This document shows, piece after piece, positions 43,968 to 56,279 of a stretch of DNA of 64,000 nucleotides (its first letter is position 1; each line of letters starts with the position of its first letter). Origin of the DNA: Brenneria sp. hezel4-2-4 (lineage in GTDB: Bacteria; Pseudomonadota; Gammaproteobacteria; Enterobacterales; Enterobacteriaceae); the NCBI RefSeq assembly GCF_013155275.1, contig NZ_JABJXS010000006.1, positions 1 through 64,000 on the forward strand, in the 5' to 3' direction. The notes beneath the pieces are model-generated. The model did not search any database and was not told the DNA's origin. It saw only the letters and a list, made by a program, of their open reading frames with translations. The translations under genes were made by a program, and so were the position numbers.

Positions 43968-44539
43968 CGGGTTATGCTCCCTTTGTTCTTTATCCGGCCA
44001 TCCTGTATCAGGCGGAGATATAAATTCCAGTCAAAAACCGGCCCGGGATCGGTTTTCCGCCCCGGCGCAATATTGCTGTGTCCGGTAATTCGGGACGGTG
44101 TAATCGGGTAAGCGCTGACCAACAGCCGGGTTATCGCCGCCAACTGATGATATTGTTCAGTAGTAAAAGGTAGCGTATCCGTTCCTTCCAACTCGATGCC
44201 TATCGAAAAATCGTTACACCGCTCACGGCCCTCAAAACAGGAAACGCCCGCATGCCAGGCGCGCTGATTAAAGGAAACGTATTGAATAATCTCTCCATCC
44301 CGGCGAATTAGACAGTGTGCGGAAACCCGCAAATGGCTGATGTCGGCGAAATAGGGATGAGCGGAAGGATCGAGCGTCGCGGTAAATAATTGGTCAATAT
44401 ACGGGCCGCCAAATTCGCCAGGCGGCAGACTGATGTTATGGATCACCAGTAATGAAGGCGCTTCACTGTCCGGGCGGCTATCGCAATGGGGGGAAGAAAG
44501 GTGTTTTATCTCAGATAACCAGCCATTTTCCAAAAGCAT
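43964..44539 (-). CDS. ampD: 1,6-anhydro-N-acetylmuramyl-L-alanine amidase AmpD
   Basis: The 191-residue product is a cytoplasmic zinc amidase (Amidase_2/PGRP fold). It removes the peptide from anhydro-muropeptides during peptidoglycan recycling and so keeps AmpR-controlled beta-lactamase off. Zinc ligands lie in [16 protein letters not shown] (the first His) and [21 protein letters not shown] (the second His and the Asp). E. coli AmpD has 183 residues, so this one is slightly long. It is the first gene of the ampDE operon. In E. coli the divergent neighbour is nadC; here a tsx-type porin gene lies between. Confidence 0.96.
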   Translation of the reverse strand: MLLENGWLSEIKHLSSPHCDSRPDSEAPSLLVIHNISLPPGEFGGPYIDQLFTATLDPSAHPYFADISHLRVSAHCLIRRDGEIIQYVSFNQRAWHAGVSCFEGRERCNDFSIGIELEGTDTLPFTTEQYHQLAAITRLLVSAYPITPSRITGHSNIAPGRKTDPGPVFDWNLYLRLIQDGRIKNKGSITR

Positions 44540-44957
44540 CGGCGGTAACCTCGCATTGTGTCGTTTGCCGGCTGAATAAGGTGCAATTCATCAGAGCTGT
44601 TTTTAACAAAAATGCCTCTGCCACCAGAGTAGCATGTTTCTCAACATCATAACTAACCAATTGGATATAAAAAGGTTTATTGTTTTCCTGCTCATTAATG
44701 CCACGACCAGCGCATCCTGAATGCGGCGATCGTTTAATGCCCCCCGCCCGCATGACCTCTTTTTTCTTCCTCAATAAAATTGAGATCCATATCACAATAT
44801 CAATGCAAGATTACGAGCTTATTAAGTAATTTACGTGCACTGAATCACTTTTTATTTAAAATAACAATTTGCAACAATCACTAAATTTTTAGTTATTACA
44901 AAAACTTATTTTACTCGTTCCAACATCACAACACATTTCGCCAACTCGGTAATTAAC
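44540..44957. other. Spacer between ampD and tsx
   Basis: This AT-rich spacer carries the divergent promoters of ampD and tsx. CGTGC-ACTGAA-TCACT at 44834-44849 is a poor CRP-like match (7 of 10). A minus-strand frame at 44511-44795 overlaps ampD and is not credible. Confidence 0.5.
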
Positions 44958-46753
<1,796 letters not shown>

Positions 46754-46762
46754 ATCGCTCTG

Positions 46763-46787
46763 TCGGCCCGGGGAAACTCGGGGCCGA
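46763..46787 (+). terminator. Terminator-like hairpin after nadC
   Basis: TCGGCCC (46763-46769) pairs with GGGCCGA (46781-46787) ten bases past the nadC stop, followed by a pyrimidine-rich TTCCCCTCTTCCTTTC tract rather than a clean T-run. Confidence 0.45.
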
Positions 46788-46969
46788 TTCCCCTCTTCCT
46801 TTCATTTCCCGCACCGACAGAGATTGCCAAACCGCTCGCAAAAACCCCTGAACAAACGGCAAATTATAAAACCTTTTCCGAGACGCTTTCCTGTTTTAAC
46901 CCATTCCTGTCGCCAGCCATCATCAGGTTTTCTATCCTGCCGGCATGCATCACAACAGGGGGAAAGCAC

Positions 46970-47416
46970 ATGCAAAAACAACAGGGATTTACGCTCATTG
47001 AGCTGATGATCGTCATTGCGATTGTCGCCATCCTCAGCGCCATTGGCGTGCCGGCGTATCAGGGGTATCTGCAAAAAGCGGCCTTGACCGATATGCTGCA
47101 AACGTTGGCGTCCTATAAAACAGCGGTAGACCTGTGCGGATTGGAGAACGCGGCGTTCTCCTCCTGCAACGCCGGAAGTCAGGGAATACCCGCCAGCCAA
47201 ACCTCACGCTATGTCAGCGCGGTCAGCGTTAAGCAAGGCACGATCGCTTTAACAGGCCAATCTACGTTGCAAGGTTTGAGCGTGGTGCTGACGCCGGTAT
47301 GGAATGCGCAAACCGGCTCATCACGCTGGACAAAAAACTGCGTCACCGAGAACCAGGCAGACAGTCTGCAATCCGCCTGTCAGGATGTTTTCCGCTTTGA
47401 TAACACGGCGGATTAA
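46970..47416 (+). CDS. ppdD: Type IV major prepilin PpdD
   Basis: The 148-residue product is a type IVa prepilin. It has a short leader MQKQQG cut before the phenylalanine of FTLIELMIVIAI, the conserved Glu at mature position 5, a hydrophobic assembly helix and a globular domain. There are two pairs of cysteines, one in the CGLENAAFSSC segment and one near the C-terminus, for disulfides. PpdD is the main subunit of the enterobacterial type IV pilus implicated in DNA uptake and adhesion. It heads the ppdD-hofB-hofC operon two bases before hofB, and GGGGGAAAG precedes its ATG. The prepilin peptidase and secretin genes lie outside the window. Confidence 0.95.
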   Translation: MQKQQGFTLIELMIVIAIVAILSAIGVPAYQGYLQKAALTDMLQTLASYKTAVDLCGLENAAFSSCNAGSQGIPASQTSRYVSAVSVKQGTIALTGQSTLQGLSVVLTPVWNAQTGSSRWTKNCVTENQADSLQSACQDVFRFDNTAD

Positions 47417-47418
47417 TC

Positions 47419-48870
47419 ATGTCGAACGCAGAACATCTGGCCGACGAACTACAAATACTGTGCCGCCGTTATCATGCTTTACTGCTGAGCATGGATGAAC
47501 AGACCCTGTCGGTGGCGATCACCGGCGCGCCCTCGGCGGAAATGATCGCCGCACTGCGTTTTGCCGGCAACCGCCAGATTCTGATAGAACAATGGCCTCA
47601 GGCAAGGATGGAACAACGGCTCAATCTCAACCCGGTAAACACCGTTGAGGAACCCGCAGAGATTTACCAGGCGGAACCAGAAAACCCTGTCAGTGACGAA
47701 GATAGCCCTGCGGTTCATTTTATTAATCAAACACTGCGGTTAGCCGTTCAACGTCGCGCTTCGGATATCCATTTTGAACCCTTGCAGGATCGCTATCGCG
47801 TTCGCTTACGCATTGACGGCGTATTGCAGGAAATATCGGCCCCGCCGAACGCGTTGACCGCGCGGATTACCGCCCGGCTGAAAATTATGGGCAAACTGAA
47901 TATTGCCGAACGTCGTCTGCCGCAAGACGGACAATTCAGCGCCACGCTGGATCGGCAAACCTATTCATTGCGCATTGCAACCTTGCCGGTACAGCATGGC
48001 GAGAAAGCGGTACTGCGTATTCTGCAAACCCAACGGCAGGAACTCACGCTGGATAAACTCGGGCTTTCAGACGCCGATCTGGATCAATTCACCCGGGCGC
48101 TTAATGCGCCGCAAGGGATGATTTTAGTGACCGGGCCAACCGGCAGCGGCAAAACCGTCACGCTGTATAGCGCCATCCGCTGGCTGAACAATGTCAGCCG
48201 GAATATCTGTAGCGTGGAAGATCCCATTGAAATTCCCTTGCCGGGCATCAATCAGACGGCGATCAATCCGAAAGCCGATCTGGATTTCAGTCGGATATTA
48301 CGGGCGCTGCTGCGTCAGGATCCGGACGTTATTATGGTGGGTGAGATCCGCGATGCCGAAACGGCTGAAATCGCCGTCAAAGCCGCGCAAACCGGGCATT
48401 TGGTGATGTCCACGCTGCATACCAACTCGGCGGTGGAAACCCTGACCCGGCTGAGCCATCTTGGCATACCGGGCTACCTGATCGCCGCTGCGCTGAAACT
48501 GGTGATTGCGCAACGTCTGGTTCGACGCTTATGCCCTCATTGTAAAACCCAGGACGCCCCGCTCTCTCATTTACCGACAACGCTGTGGCGCGGCACGCTG
48601 AATAACTGGCAAGCCCACGGCTGCGGCCACTGTCTATCGGGCTATTACGACCGTATTGCGATTTATGAATTGCTGGTCATTACGCCCGAGCTACAGCAGG
48701 CGCTGGCGAATAACGCCAACAGCAACCACCTGGCGCAACTCTCACGCCAGTCGGGCTTCCCCACGCTACTCACCGCCGGGTTATCGCTGGTTCATGAAGG
48801 CGTAACGTCGATTTCAGAGATTTATCGCATTGTTGGCGAAAGCATCCGGCATCAGGACGCGGCCTTATGA
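47419..48870 (+). CDS. hofB: Type IV pilus assembly ATPase HofB (GspE/PilB family)
   Basis: The 483-residue cytoplasmic ATPase drives pilus extension. Its central domain starts at RRASDIHFEPLQDRYRVRLR. Walker A is GPTGSGKT at residues 239-246, followed by the Asp-box (EDPIEIPLPGINQ), Walker B (LRQDPDVIMVGEIRDAETAE) and the His-box (GHLVMSTLHTNSA). A zinc-binding CPHC...CGHC pair is near residues 373-400. The N-terminal domain is shorter than in PilB. It overlaps hofC by 4 bases (ATGA). Confidence 0.94.
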   Translation: MSNAEHLADELQILCRRYHALLLSMDEQTLSVAITGAPSAEMIAALRFAGNRQILIEQWPQARMEQRLNLNPVNTVEEPAEIYQAEPENPVSDEDSPAVHFINQTLRLAVQRRASDIHFEPLQDRYRVRLRIDGVLQEISAPPNALTARITARLKIMGKLNIAERRLPQDGQFSATLDRQTYSLRIATLPVQHGEKAVLRILQTQRQELTLDKLGLSDADLDQFTRALNAPQGMILVTGPTGSGKTVTLYSAIRWLNNVSRNICSVEDPIEIPLPGINQTAINPKADLDFSRILRALLRQDPDVIMVGEIRDAETAEIAVKAAQTGHLVMSTLHTNSAVETLTRLSHLGIPGYLIAAALKLVIAQRLVRRLCPHCKTQDAPLSHLPTTLWRGTLNNWQAHGCGHCLSGYYDRIAIYELLVITPELQQALANNANSNHLAQLSRQSGFPTLLTAGLSLVHEGVTSISEIYRIVGESIRHQDAAL

Positions 48871-50072
48871 AACTGGAACGTTTATATCACTGGCAGGCCA
48901 TCACCCCGGAAGGGACGCTCACCCACGGAGAAATAATCGGTTCCCATCGGCAACAGGCCCATGTCCGTTTAATTGCCCGGGGATACCAGCCTTTAGCGCT
49001 GAAAACGGGGCAATATCTGCCACAACGTTATTGGAAAGGCGATTGGCTCAGTGAAATCATCAAACAATTGGCCGCGCTGTTACAGGCGGGACTTCCCTTG
49101 CTGGAAGCCCTTCAGTTGATCACCGAACAGCATGAACGTCCGGGCTGGCGCTGCGTTCTTAGGGAAATCAGCACCCAGATTGCACAGGGGAAATCGCTGT
49201 CGGAAGCGCTGACGGAATATCCCCATATCTTTCCCGTCATCTATCGCTCGCTGATCGCGGTGGGCGAACTGACGGGGAAACTGGATGAATGCTGCTTACA
49301 GCTGGCGCAGCATCAGCAAGCGCAATCACAGCTACACCGGAAAGTCGTTAAGGCGCTGCGCTATCCGTGCTTTGTGTTAATCATCGCCACGCTGGTCAGC
49401 ATATTGATGCTGACATGGGTGTTACCGGAATTCTCCGGCTTGTACGCCTCTTTTGACGCGCCGCTGCCGTGGTTTACTCAACAATTACTTCATCTGGCGG
49501 AGTGGATAGCCGACAATGGTTTAGCGGGTTTGATCATCACCTTGAGCGCGCTATTGAGTTATCTCAATCTGCGGCAGCACCGACCGATATGGCGGGAAAA
49601 GGAACAGAGCGGGTTACTGAGGTTGCCGGTGATTTCGCACCTGATACGCGGTCACTGTCTAAGCCAGATATTTAACGTACTGGCGATGACGCAACATGCG
49701 GGGCTGACATTACCCGCAGGATTAGACGCCGCCGCTACGATCCATCACCCGGTGTACCAAGCCGCTATTCAGCAAATACAGAAGCAAATCCAGCAAGGCA
49801 TTACCTTGCACCAGGCGATTCAGCAATATAGCCGGCTGTTTCCCGCGCCTTGTCAGCAACTTATTCGAGTGGGCGAGGAAACCGGGGCCTTAGATACCTT
49901 GTTCGCTCAACTGGCGCAGTGGCATGAGAGAAAAACACGACAGCAGGCAGAAGCTCTGACGCAAACGCTGGAGCCGATGCTGATGTTGATTGTCGGAGGG
50001 ATGGTGGGCGCATTGGTGATTGGTATGTATTTGCCTATTTTCCAACTGGGTAACGTATTGGCTGGCGCCTGA
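48867..50072 (+). CDS. hofC: Type IV pilus inner-membrane platform protein HofC (GspF/PilC family)
   Basis: The 401-residue product has the duplicated GspF domain. Each half has a LLQAGLPLLEALQLI / MTQHAGLTLPAGLDAA segment and the VGELTGKLDECC / VGEETGALDTLF motif, with three membrane helices around residues 168-188, 215-235 and the C-terminus. It anchors the ATPase HofB and the growing pilus in the inner membrane. The C-terminal helix MLMLIVGGMVGALVIGMYLP is complete. A perfect hairpin spans its stop codon (50055-50084). Confidence 0.94.
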   Translation: MKLERLYHWQAITPEGTLTHGEIIGSHRQQAHVRLIARGYQPLALKTGQYLPQRYWKGDWLSEIIKQLAALLQAGLPLLEALQLITEQHERPGWRCVLREISTQIAQGKSLSEALTEYPHIFPVIYRSLIAVGELTGKLDECCLQLAQHQQAQSQLHRKVVKALRYPCFVLIIATLVSILMLTWVLPEFSGLYASFDAPLPWFTQQLLHLAEWIADNGLAGLIITLSALLSYLNLRQHRPIWREKEQSGLLRLPVISHLIRGHCLSQIFNVLAMTQHAGLTLPAGLDAAATIHHPVYQAAIQQIQKQIQQGITLHQAIQQYSRLFPAPCQQLIRVGEETGALDTLFAQLAQWHERKTRQQAEALTQTLEPMLMLIVGGMVGALVIGMYLPIFQLGNVLAGA

Positions 50073-50084
50073 ACCAGCCAATAC
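50055..50084 (+). terminator. Hairpin spanning the hofC stop codon
   Basis: GTATTGGCTGG (50055-50065) and CCAGCCAATAC (50074-50084) form an 11-bp perfect stem with the hofC stop codon in the 8-base loop. There is no T-run, so it may protect the 3' end or aid Rho-dependent or bidirectional termination against the convergent guaC. Confidence 0.5.
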
Positions 50085-50115
50085 CCACCTCGCTTAACAT
50101 CACGACGGGCAGAGG

Positions 50116-51156
50116 TTATCCGTTAAAAACGCGGTTTTCCTGCTCGGCGACGCGAATGAACGTGGTGCGCTTGGTCAGCTCTTTCAACCGGGAAGCGCCG
50201 ACATAGGTGCAGGCGGAACGTAACCCGCCGAGAATGTCGCGCACGGTGTTATCCACCGGTCCGCGCAGCGGTAATTTGACCGTTTTACCTTCAGCCGCGC
50301 GGTATTGTGCGACGCCGCCCACGTGACGTTCCATGGCTGAAGCGGAACTCATGCCATAGAACAGCATCATTTTTTCGCCATTCTCTTCAACGATAGTGCC
50401 TTCGCATTCATCATGCCCGGCCAGCATGCCGCCCAGCATGACAAAATCCGCGCCGCCGCCGAAAGCCTTTGCCACATCGCCCGGCACGGAACAGCCGCCA
50501 TCGCTGACGATCTGCCCACCCAGGCCATGAGCCGCATCGGCACATTCGATTACCGCAGAAAGCTGGGGATAGCCGACACCGGTCTTCACCCGGGTGGTAC
50601 AGACCGAACCGGGGCCAATACCGACTTTCACGATATCCGCGCCAGAGAGGATCAGTTCTTCGACCATTTCACCGGTCACGACGTTGCCCGCGCAAATCAC
50701 TTTGTCCGGGCAGGCTTCGCGCGCTTTTTGCAGGAAAGTGACAAAATGCTCGGAATAGCCATTGGCGACATCGATACAGATAAACTTCAGCTCCGGCGAC
50801 AACGCCAGAATTTGCTTCAGTTTGATGAAGTCTGCCTCCGACGTGCCGGTTGATACCATGACGTGGCGTAAAACGGATTCGGATGAACGTTGCACAAACT
50901 GCGTCCATTGTTCCAGCGAATAATGTTTGTGCACCGCCGTTAATACATCAAATGACGCCAGCGTCTCCGCCATGCGAAACGTACCTACCGTATCCATATT
51001 GGCGGCGATAATCGGAATACCTGACCAGTCGCACCCGGCGTGGAGAAAAGCGAACTGACGCTCAAGCTCAACATCGGAGCGGCTTTTGAGAGTAGAGCGT
51101 TTGGGGCGGATGAGAACGTCTTTAAAGCCTAACTTCAAGTCTTCTTCAATACGCAT
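50116..51156 (-). CDS. guaC: GMP reductase
   Basis: The 346-residue product is the NADPH-dependent enzyme that turns GMP into IMP, in the purine salvage branch. It has the IMPDH/GMPR barrel with [21 protein letters not shown], which holds the catalytic cysteine, and [12 protein letters not shown] at the flap, as in E. coli GuaC (347). The start [20 protein letters not shown] is standard, but its upstream GAATGCAAACCTC context gives only a modest ribosome binding site. It is convergent with hofC and divergent from coaE, as in E. coli. Confidence 0.97.
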   Translation of the reverse strand: MRIEEDLKLGFKDVLIRPKRSTLKSRSDVELERQFAFLHAGCDWSGIPIIAANMDTVGTFRMAETLASFDVLTAVHKHYSLEQWTQFVQRSSESVLRHVMVSTGTSEADFIKLKQILALSPELKFICIDVANGYSEHFVTFLQKAREACPDKVICAGNVVTGEMVEELILSGADIVKVGIGPGSVCTTRVKTGVGYPQLSAVIECADAAHGLGGQIVSDGGCSVPGDVAKAFGGGADFVMLGGMLAGHDECEGTIVEENGEKMMLFYGMSSASAMERHVGGVAQYRAAEGKTVKLPLRGPVDNTVRDILGGLRSACTYVGASRLKELTKRTTFIRVAEQENRVFNG

Positions 51157-51330
51157 GAGGTTTGCATTCCTGGTTAGTGGCGACGATTCGCAAAAGTTGT
51201 GATCGACGTAATTAATACCATTCCCAGTGACGTTATCATACGCGGGAATAATCCTACGACAAGACTGCGAATTTACCTTTATTTGGGATAAAATCGGACT
51301 AATTTATCCATTAACTTTCAAAGTCGGCAC

Positions 51331-51957
51331 ATGACCTATATCGTAGCCTTAACCGGCGGCATCGGCAGTGGGAAAAGCACGGTGGCCGATGAGTTTGCTA
51401 AACTCGGGGTAACCATCATTGATGCGGATATCATCGCGCGTCAGATGGTTGAGCCGGGGAAACCGGCGCTGGAAGCGATCAAACGCCGGTTTGGCGACAC
51501 TATCCTTAACGCCGATGGTTCGTTGAATCGCGCAGCGTTACGACAACGAATTTTTTCCTCCCCGGAGGATAAACGATGGGTGAACAATCTGTTGCACCCA
51601 TTGATTCATGCGGAGACACAGGCTCAGATTCAGGCGGCCGCCGTCCCTTATGTATTGTGGGTGGTGCCCTTACTGGTAGAGAATGGTTTACAACAACGCG
51701 CCCAACGTGTTCTGGTTGTCGATGTAAACCGGAATACCCAGCTTGAACGCACCCTTGCCCGAGACGGGGTCAGTCGTCAACAAGCAGAAAACATACTGGC
51801 AGCTCAGGCCACCCGCGAACAGCGGCTAGCCTATGCCGATGATATTATTGATAATAACCGTAGCCAAAAAGAGCTTGCTTCGCGCGTGGCGCAATTGCAT
51901 CGTCGCTACCTAGAGCTTGCCGCTTCAGCCGCTGACAGGATTACTAATGATGAGTGA
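51331..51957 (+). CDS. coaE: Dephospho-CoA kinase
   Basis: The 208-residue product catalyses the last step of coenzyme A synthesis, phosphorylating the 3' hydroxyl of dephospho-CoA. The P-loop GGIGSGKST is at residues 9-17, followed by [15 protein letters not shown] (substrate) and the lid with [21 protein letters not shown]. coli CoaE has 206 residues. The 3' end overlaps zapD by 11 bases, so translation is coupled. Confidence 0.96.
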   Translation: MTYIVALTGGIGSGKSTVADEFAKLGVTIIDADIIARQMVEPGKPALEAIKRRFGDTILNADGSLNRAALRQRIFSSPEDKRWVNNLLHPLIHAETQAQIQAAAVPYVLWVVPLLVENGLQQRAQRVLVVDVNRNTQLERTLARDGVSRQQAENILAAQATREQRLAYADDIIDNNRSQKELASRVAQLHRRYLELAASAADRITNDE

Positions 51958-52702
51958 CGTTTCCTCAACCATTTTATTTGAATATCCCTTGAACGAGAAA
52001 ACGCGTACCTGGTTGCGTATCGAATCACTGTTGCAGCAGTTACATAAAAACCATGCCCTCACGGATATGGGCAGCGCCCTGACATTTTTCCGCGCCATTT
52101 CCGATCTGATGGATGTATTGGAACGAGGGGATGTACGCACCGAACTATTAAAAGAACTGGAACGCCAGCAGCAAAAGCTGCTGCAATGGAGCGATGTCCC
52201 CGGCGTCGATATGGATCGCATCCACTCGCTGCGTCGCCAGTTAAAAGAACAGTCAACCGCGCTGATGGCCGCCCCGCGGATGGGACAACACTTGCGGGAA
52301 GATCGTCTGATCGCCATGGTGCGTCAGCGTCTGAGTATTCCGGGCGGATGTTGCAGTTTCGATTTGCCTACGCTGCACATCTGGCTTTATCAACCTCAGG
52401 ATCAACGCGAAAAGCTGGTCTCAGGCTGGCTAACCTCACTCGCGCCCTTAAAAAAATCACTGGATATGATACTGGAACTGATCCGTCATTCCGGTATGTT
52501 TCGTCCTCAGATTAGCCTGAACGGCTTCTTTCAGGATAATGCGTCCGAAGCCGACCTATTACGCTTGCGCATCGATTTAGCTTATCAGCTCTACCCGCAA
52601 ATCTCTGGTCATAAGACGCGCTATGCTATTCGTTTTTTGTCTCTGGATAGCGAGAGCGGACAAATTCCCCCTCGTTTAACGTTTGATTTAGCCTGTTGCT
52701 AA
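51947..52702 (+). CDS. zapD: Cell division protein ZapD (YacF)
   Basis: The 251-residue product corresponds to E. coli ZapD (247), an all-alpha and beta-strand dimer that binds the FtsZ C-terminal tail and bundles FtsZ filaments. Conserved stretches are [42 protein letters not shown] and the C-terminal [16 protein letters not shown]. Two adjacent ATG codons (51947, 51950) follow an AGGA ribosome binding site inside the end of coaE; an earlier in-frame reading from 51917 is unnecessary. FtsZ itself is encoded in this window at 58381. Confidence 0.95.
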   Translation: MMSDVSSTILFEYPLNEKTRTWLRIESLLQQLHKNHALTDMGSALTFFRAISDLMDVLERGDVRTELLKELERQQQKLLQWSDVPGVDMDRIHSLRRQLKEQSTALMAAPRMGQHLREDRLIAMVRQRLSIPGGCCSFDLPTLHIWLYQPQDQREKLVSGWLTSLAPLKKSLDMILELIRHSGMFRPQISLNGFFQDNASEADLLRLRIDLAYQLYPQISGHKTRYAIRFLSLDSESGQIPPRLTFDLACC

Positions 52703-52756
52703 ACCGCACATGAACCATAAGACGCGTTAAGCGGGAATAAAGTAAGGAGAAATCAT

Positions 52757-52954
52757 ATGGCTACAGATATCACCACGGTAAAATGTCCGACCTGCAAGAA
52801 AGCGGTTATCTGGAATGAAACCAGCGTTTATCGCCCTTTTTGCAGCAAACGCTGTCAACTTATCGATTTGGGGGAATGGGCTGACGAGGAAAAACGTATC
52901 CCCAGCGATGATATCGTTTCAGACACCGAAGACTGGAGCGAACCGCGGCACTAA
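52757..52954 (+). CDS. yacG: DNA gyrase inhibitor YacG, zinc-binding
   Basis: The 65-residue product carries a CPTCKK...FCSKRC four-cysteine zinc site ([14 protein letters not shown] and [18 protein letters not shown]) and an acidic tail. E. coli YacG has 65 residues and binds GyrB to inhibit DNA gyrase. AAGGAGAAATCAT precedes the ATG. It lies 54 bases downstream of zapD and closes the coaE-zapD-yacG operon. Confidence 0.96.
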   Translation: MATDITTVKCPTCKKAVIWNETSVYRPFCSKRCQLIDLGEWADEEKRIPSDDIVSDTEDWSEPRH

Positions 52955-53012
52955 AAGATATTGCCACGGTATTTCAGGCGACTGATGTCAAAGGCGATGG
53001 TTTAAAAAACCG

Positions 53013-53408
53013 TTAATGGGATTTCAACCAGCGGATCATCTCCGCATTCGCTGGTGGAAATTCATCCTCCTGCAACTCCTCCGCACGCAGCCAGCGGGAA
53101 TCCTGTCCTTCACGGCCGTATGGCTCGCCCTGCCAGTGCTCCACCAGAAAAAAATGCAGCGTGATTGTTCGCTCCGGCGTAGAGAAGGTTTTTGTAGTCA
53201 GCGGCTGAGGGTTTTCCGCCTCAATCCCCGTTTCTTCACGCAACTCACGAATCAGCGCCTGCGCCGGCGTTTCTCCCGCCTCAACTTTCCCGCCGGGGAA
53301 CTCCCACATCCCCGCCATATGAACGCCTGCGGGCCGGAGAGCAATAAAAAACCGCTGTTCGGCATTGCGAATAATCCCTACCGCAACGGATAACTGTTTT
53401 TGCACCAT
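53013..53408 (-). CDS. mutT: 8-oxo-dGTP diphosphatase MutT
   Basis: The 131-residue product hydrolyses 8-oxo-dGTP and prevents A:T to C:G transversions. The Nudix box is [20 protein letters not shown] followed by TGI, and the purine-binding WEFPGGK precedes it. I start it at ATG 53408 ([13 protein letters not shown]) with TAGGAC upstream, close to E. coli (129); an upstream ATG at 53423 would add five residues. A strong terminator between secA and mutT suggests it also has its own promoter. Confidence 0.95.
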   Translation of the reverse strand: MVQKQLSVAVGIIRNAEQRFFIALRPAGVHMAGMWEFPGGKVEAGETPAQALIRELREETGIEAENPQPLTTKTFSTPERTITLHFFLVEHWQGEPYGREGQDSRWLRAEELQEDEFPPANAEMIRWLKSH

Positions 53409-53427
53409 GATACGTCCTATCAAGTAA

Positions 53428-53452
53428 AAGGCGGTCGGTGACCGACCGCCTT
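53428..53452 (-). terminator. secA: Terminator after secA
   Basis: AAGGCGGTCGGT (53428-53439) and ACCGACCGCCTT (53441-53452) are an exact inverted repeat around one base. The stem runs into TTTTACTT on the minus strand, 28 bases past the secA stop and 20 bases before the mutT start. Confidence 0.8.
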
Positions 53453-53479
53453 AACAGTATGACTCAATTCAACAGTCGG

Positions 53480-56182
53480 TTACTTCTGTATACGACCGTG
53501 GCATTGCTTATACTTTTTCCCGGAACCGCAAGGACAGGGATCGTTGCGACCGATTTTACGATCCGCATGAACCGGCATGCCGCTGTTCTGGCTCGCTTCT
53601 TCCTGATGACTGAGCTGCTGCTGACGCGCCAGACGTTCGGCCTCTTCACGACGCTGTTGCTCCAGCGCCTCGATCTCTTCCGGCATACGAACCTGTACTT
53701 TGCTCAGCGTACTGATCACTTCATATTTCAGTGATTCCAGCATGGCCGCAAACATGGCGAAAGATTCACGCTTATATTCCTGCTTAGGATCCTTCTGGGC
53801 GTAGCCACGCAGATGAATACCCTGGCGCAGGTAGTCCATGGCCGCCAGATGTTCTTTCCACAGCGAATCCAGCGTCTGCAACATCACGCCTTTTTCGAAG
53901 TTGCGCATCACTTCAACGCCCACAACCTCTTCTTTACGCTGATAAACTTCAATCGCCTGTTGGAAAATGCGCTCGCGCAACGTTTCTTCGTGCAGTTCCG
54001 GCTCTTTATCCAACCACTCTTTAATCGGCATTTCCAGATCGAAGTCGTTTTTCAGCCGCTGTTCCAGACCGTCGACATCCCACATTTCTTCCAGCGATTG
54101 CGGCGGAATATAGTTATCGATGGTCACTTTAAACACATCTTCACGAATACTGGTGATGGTTTCGCTGATATCGGAAACATCCAGCAGTTCGTTACGCTGA
54201 GTATAAATCGCCCGACGCTGATCGTTGGCGACATCATCATATTCAAGCAGTTGCTTACGAATATCAAAGTTGCGGCTTTCAACTTTACGCTGCGCGTTGG
54301 CAATCGCTTTCGTCACCCACGGGTGCTCAATCGCTTCACCCGGTTTCATACCCAGTTTACGCATCATGTTGGACACGCGATCGGAGGCGAAGATACGCAT
54401 CAGCGCATCTTCCATCGACAGGTAGAAACGGGAAGAACCGGGATCCCCCTGACGACCGGAACGGCCGCGTAACTGGTTATCGATACGGCGCGACTCATGA
54501 CGCTCAGTACCGATAATATGCAAGCCGCCGGCTGCCAGCACTGCGTCATGACGTACCTGCCAGGCCGCTTTAATCTCGGCTATCTGCGCTTCATCCGGGT
54601 TTTCCAACTTGGCGATTTCCGTCTGCCAGCTTCCGCCCAGCACGATATCCGTACCACGACCGGCCATGTTGGTGGCGATGGTCACCGAACCGCTTTGGCC
54701 CGCCTGCGCGATGATATCCGCTTCCATCGCATGGAACTTGGCGTTCAACACATTGTGCTTAATGCCTGCTTTATCCAGCGCCAGGGAGACAACCTCCGAC
54801 TTCTCAATGGAAATCGTCCCCACCAGTACCGGCTGGCCTTTTACGGAACGCTCTTTGATATCTTCAATAATCGCATCAATCTTTTCGTGCTCGGTCATGT
54901 AGACCAGATCGGGCAGATCTTTACGGATCATCGGACGGTTAGTCGGCACAACGATGGTGTCCAACTTATAAATCGAGCTGAATTCAAACGCTTCCGTATC
55001 CGCCGTACCGGTCATCCCGGCCAGTTTTTCATACAGGCGGAAATAGTTCTGGAAAGTGATAGACGCTAATGTCTGGTTCTCATTCTGAATAGCGACATTC
55101 TCTTTCGCTTCCACCGCCTGATGTAAACCATCCGACCAGCGACGTCCTTGCATGGTACGCCCGGTGTGCTCATCCACAATGATGACTTCACCGTCTTTCA
55201 CAATATAATCCACATCGCGGGTAAACAGCACATGAGCGCGCAATGCCGCGGTTACGTGGTGCATCAGCATGATATTGGCCGGGGAGTACAGCGACTCGCC
55301 CTCTTCCATGATGCCTTCTCTCACCAGCAGCTCTTCGACCAACACCAGACCGCGCTCGGTCAGGTTGACCTGACGGGCTTTCTCATCCACCGAGAAGTGA
55401 CCTTCGCCGTGGAAGGTGTCCGAATCCTCTTTCTCCTGACGAATCAGGTGCGGAATAATTTTGTTAACCCGGATATAAAGTTCCGAACTGTCTTCCGCTG
55501 GCCCGGAAATAATCAACGGGGTACGGGCTTCATCGATCAGGATGGAGTCAACCTCATCCACCAGCGCGTAATACAGTTTACGCTGTACCCGCTCTTCCGG
55601 GCTGAAGGCCATGTTGTCACGCAGATAGTCGAAACCGTATTCGTTGTTGGTGCCGTAAGTAATATCCGCGGCATAGGCTTCACGCTTGGCCGGCGCCGGC
55701 ATGCCCGGCAGGTTGATACCCACGCTTAATCCCAGAAATTCAAACAGCGGACGGTTATTTTCCGCGTCACGCTGCGCCAGATAGTCGTTCACCGTCACCA
55801 CATGAACGCCGCGGCCGGTCAGCGCATTGAGATAGGCCGGCAGCGTCGCCGTCAGGGTTTTACCTTCACCGGTACGCATCTCGGCGATACAGCGCTCGTT
55901 CAATACCATGCCGCCGATCAACTGGACGTCAAAATGGCGCATACCGAACACGCGTTTACTGGATTCGCGCACCACGGCGAAAGCTTCCGGCAGCAGGCTT
56001 TCCAAAGATGCGCCTTTTTCCAGACGCGCCCGGAACTCAAGCGTTTTGCCTTTCAACTCGTCGTCTGAAAGCTTTTCCATATCCGCTTCCAAACGATTAA
56101 TCACCTCAACGTTCTTACGCATACGGCGCAATGTACGATCGTTACGGCTACCAAAAATTTTAGTTAATATATTCAAGGCCAT
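53480..56182 (-). CDS. secA: Protein translocase ATPase SecA
   Basis: The 900-residue product is the SecA motor (E. coli 901). Walker A is MRTGEGKT near residue 108, the DEAD-type box is [14 protein letters not shown], the helical scaffold and two-helix finger include [20 protein letters not shown], and the C-terminal SecB/zinc tail is [14 protein letters not shown]. It pushes preproteins through SecYEG. I place the start at ATG 56182 ([20 protein letters not shown]), equal to E. coli; the frame runs open to 56233 but those 17 residues lie in the secM-secA intergenic region. Its translation depends on unfolding of a hairpin by ribosomes stalled on SecM in E. coli, and the secM-secA order is conserved here. 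Confidence 0.98.
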   Translation of the reverse strand: MALNILTKIFGSRNDRTLRRMRKNVEVINRLEADMEKLSDDELKGKTLEFRARLEKGASLESLLPEAFAVVRESSKRVFGMRHFDVQLIGGMVLNERCIAEMRTGEGKTLTATLPAYLNALTGRGVHVVTVNDYLAQRDAENNRPLFEFLGLSVGINLPGMPAPAKREAYAADITYGTNNEYGFDYLRDNMAFSPEERVQRKLYYALVDEVDSILIDEARTPLIISGPAEDSSELYIRVNKIIPHLIRQEKEDSDTFHGEGHFSVDEKARQVNLTERGLVLVEELLVREGIMEEGESLYSPANIMLMHHVTAALRAHVLFTRDVDYIVKDGEVIIVDEHTGRTMQGRRWSDGLHQAVEAKENVAIQNENQTLASITFQNYFRLYEKLAGMTGTADTEAFEFSSIYKLDTIVVPTNRPMIRKDLPDLVYMTEHEKIDAIIEDIKERSVKGQPVLVGTISIEKSEVVSLALDKAGIKHNVLNAKFHAMEADIIAQAGQSGSVTIATNMAGRGTDIVLGGSWQTEIAKLENPDEAQIAEIKAAWQVRHDAVLAAGGLHIIGTERHESRRIDNQLRGRSGRQGDPGSSRFYLSMEDALMRIFASDRVSNMMRKLGMKPGEAIEHPWVTKAIANAQRKVESRNFDIRKQLLEYDDVANDQRRAIYTQRNELLDVSDISETITSIREDVFKVTIDNYIPPQSLEEMWDVDGLEQRLKNDFDLEMPIKEWLDKEPELHEETLRERIFQQAIEVYQRKEEVVGVEVMRNFEKGVMLQTLDSLWKEHLAAMDYLRQGIHLRGYAQKDPKQEYKRESFAMFAAMLESLKYEVISTLSKVQVRMPEEIEALEQQRREEAERLARQQQLSHQEEASQNSGMPVHADRKIGRNDPCPCGSGKKYKQCHGRIQK

Positions 56183-56279
56183 AATAATTTTAATCTCACA
56201 AATGCCGCTCATCCAGCGGCTGCACAACATCAAAAAAACTGGGGACGCATCCTACAGCTGTTTGGCGATAATTCTTTTT

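Noticed and set aside
44511-44795. Minus-strand frame of 94 codons upstream of ampD
   Set aside because: It overlaps the ampD start in another frame, lacks a ribosome binding site and resembles no protein.
44834-44849. CRP site before tsx
   Set aside because: Only 7 of 10 consensus positions match, too weak to list as a site on its own.
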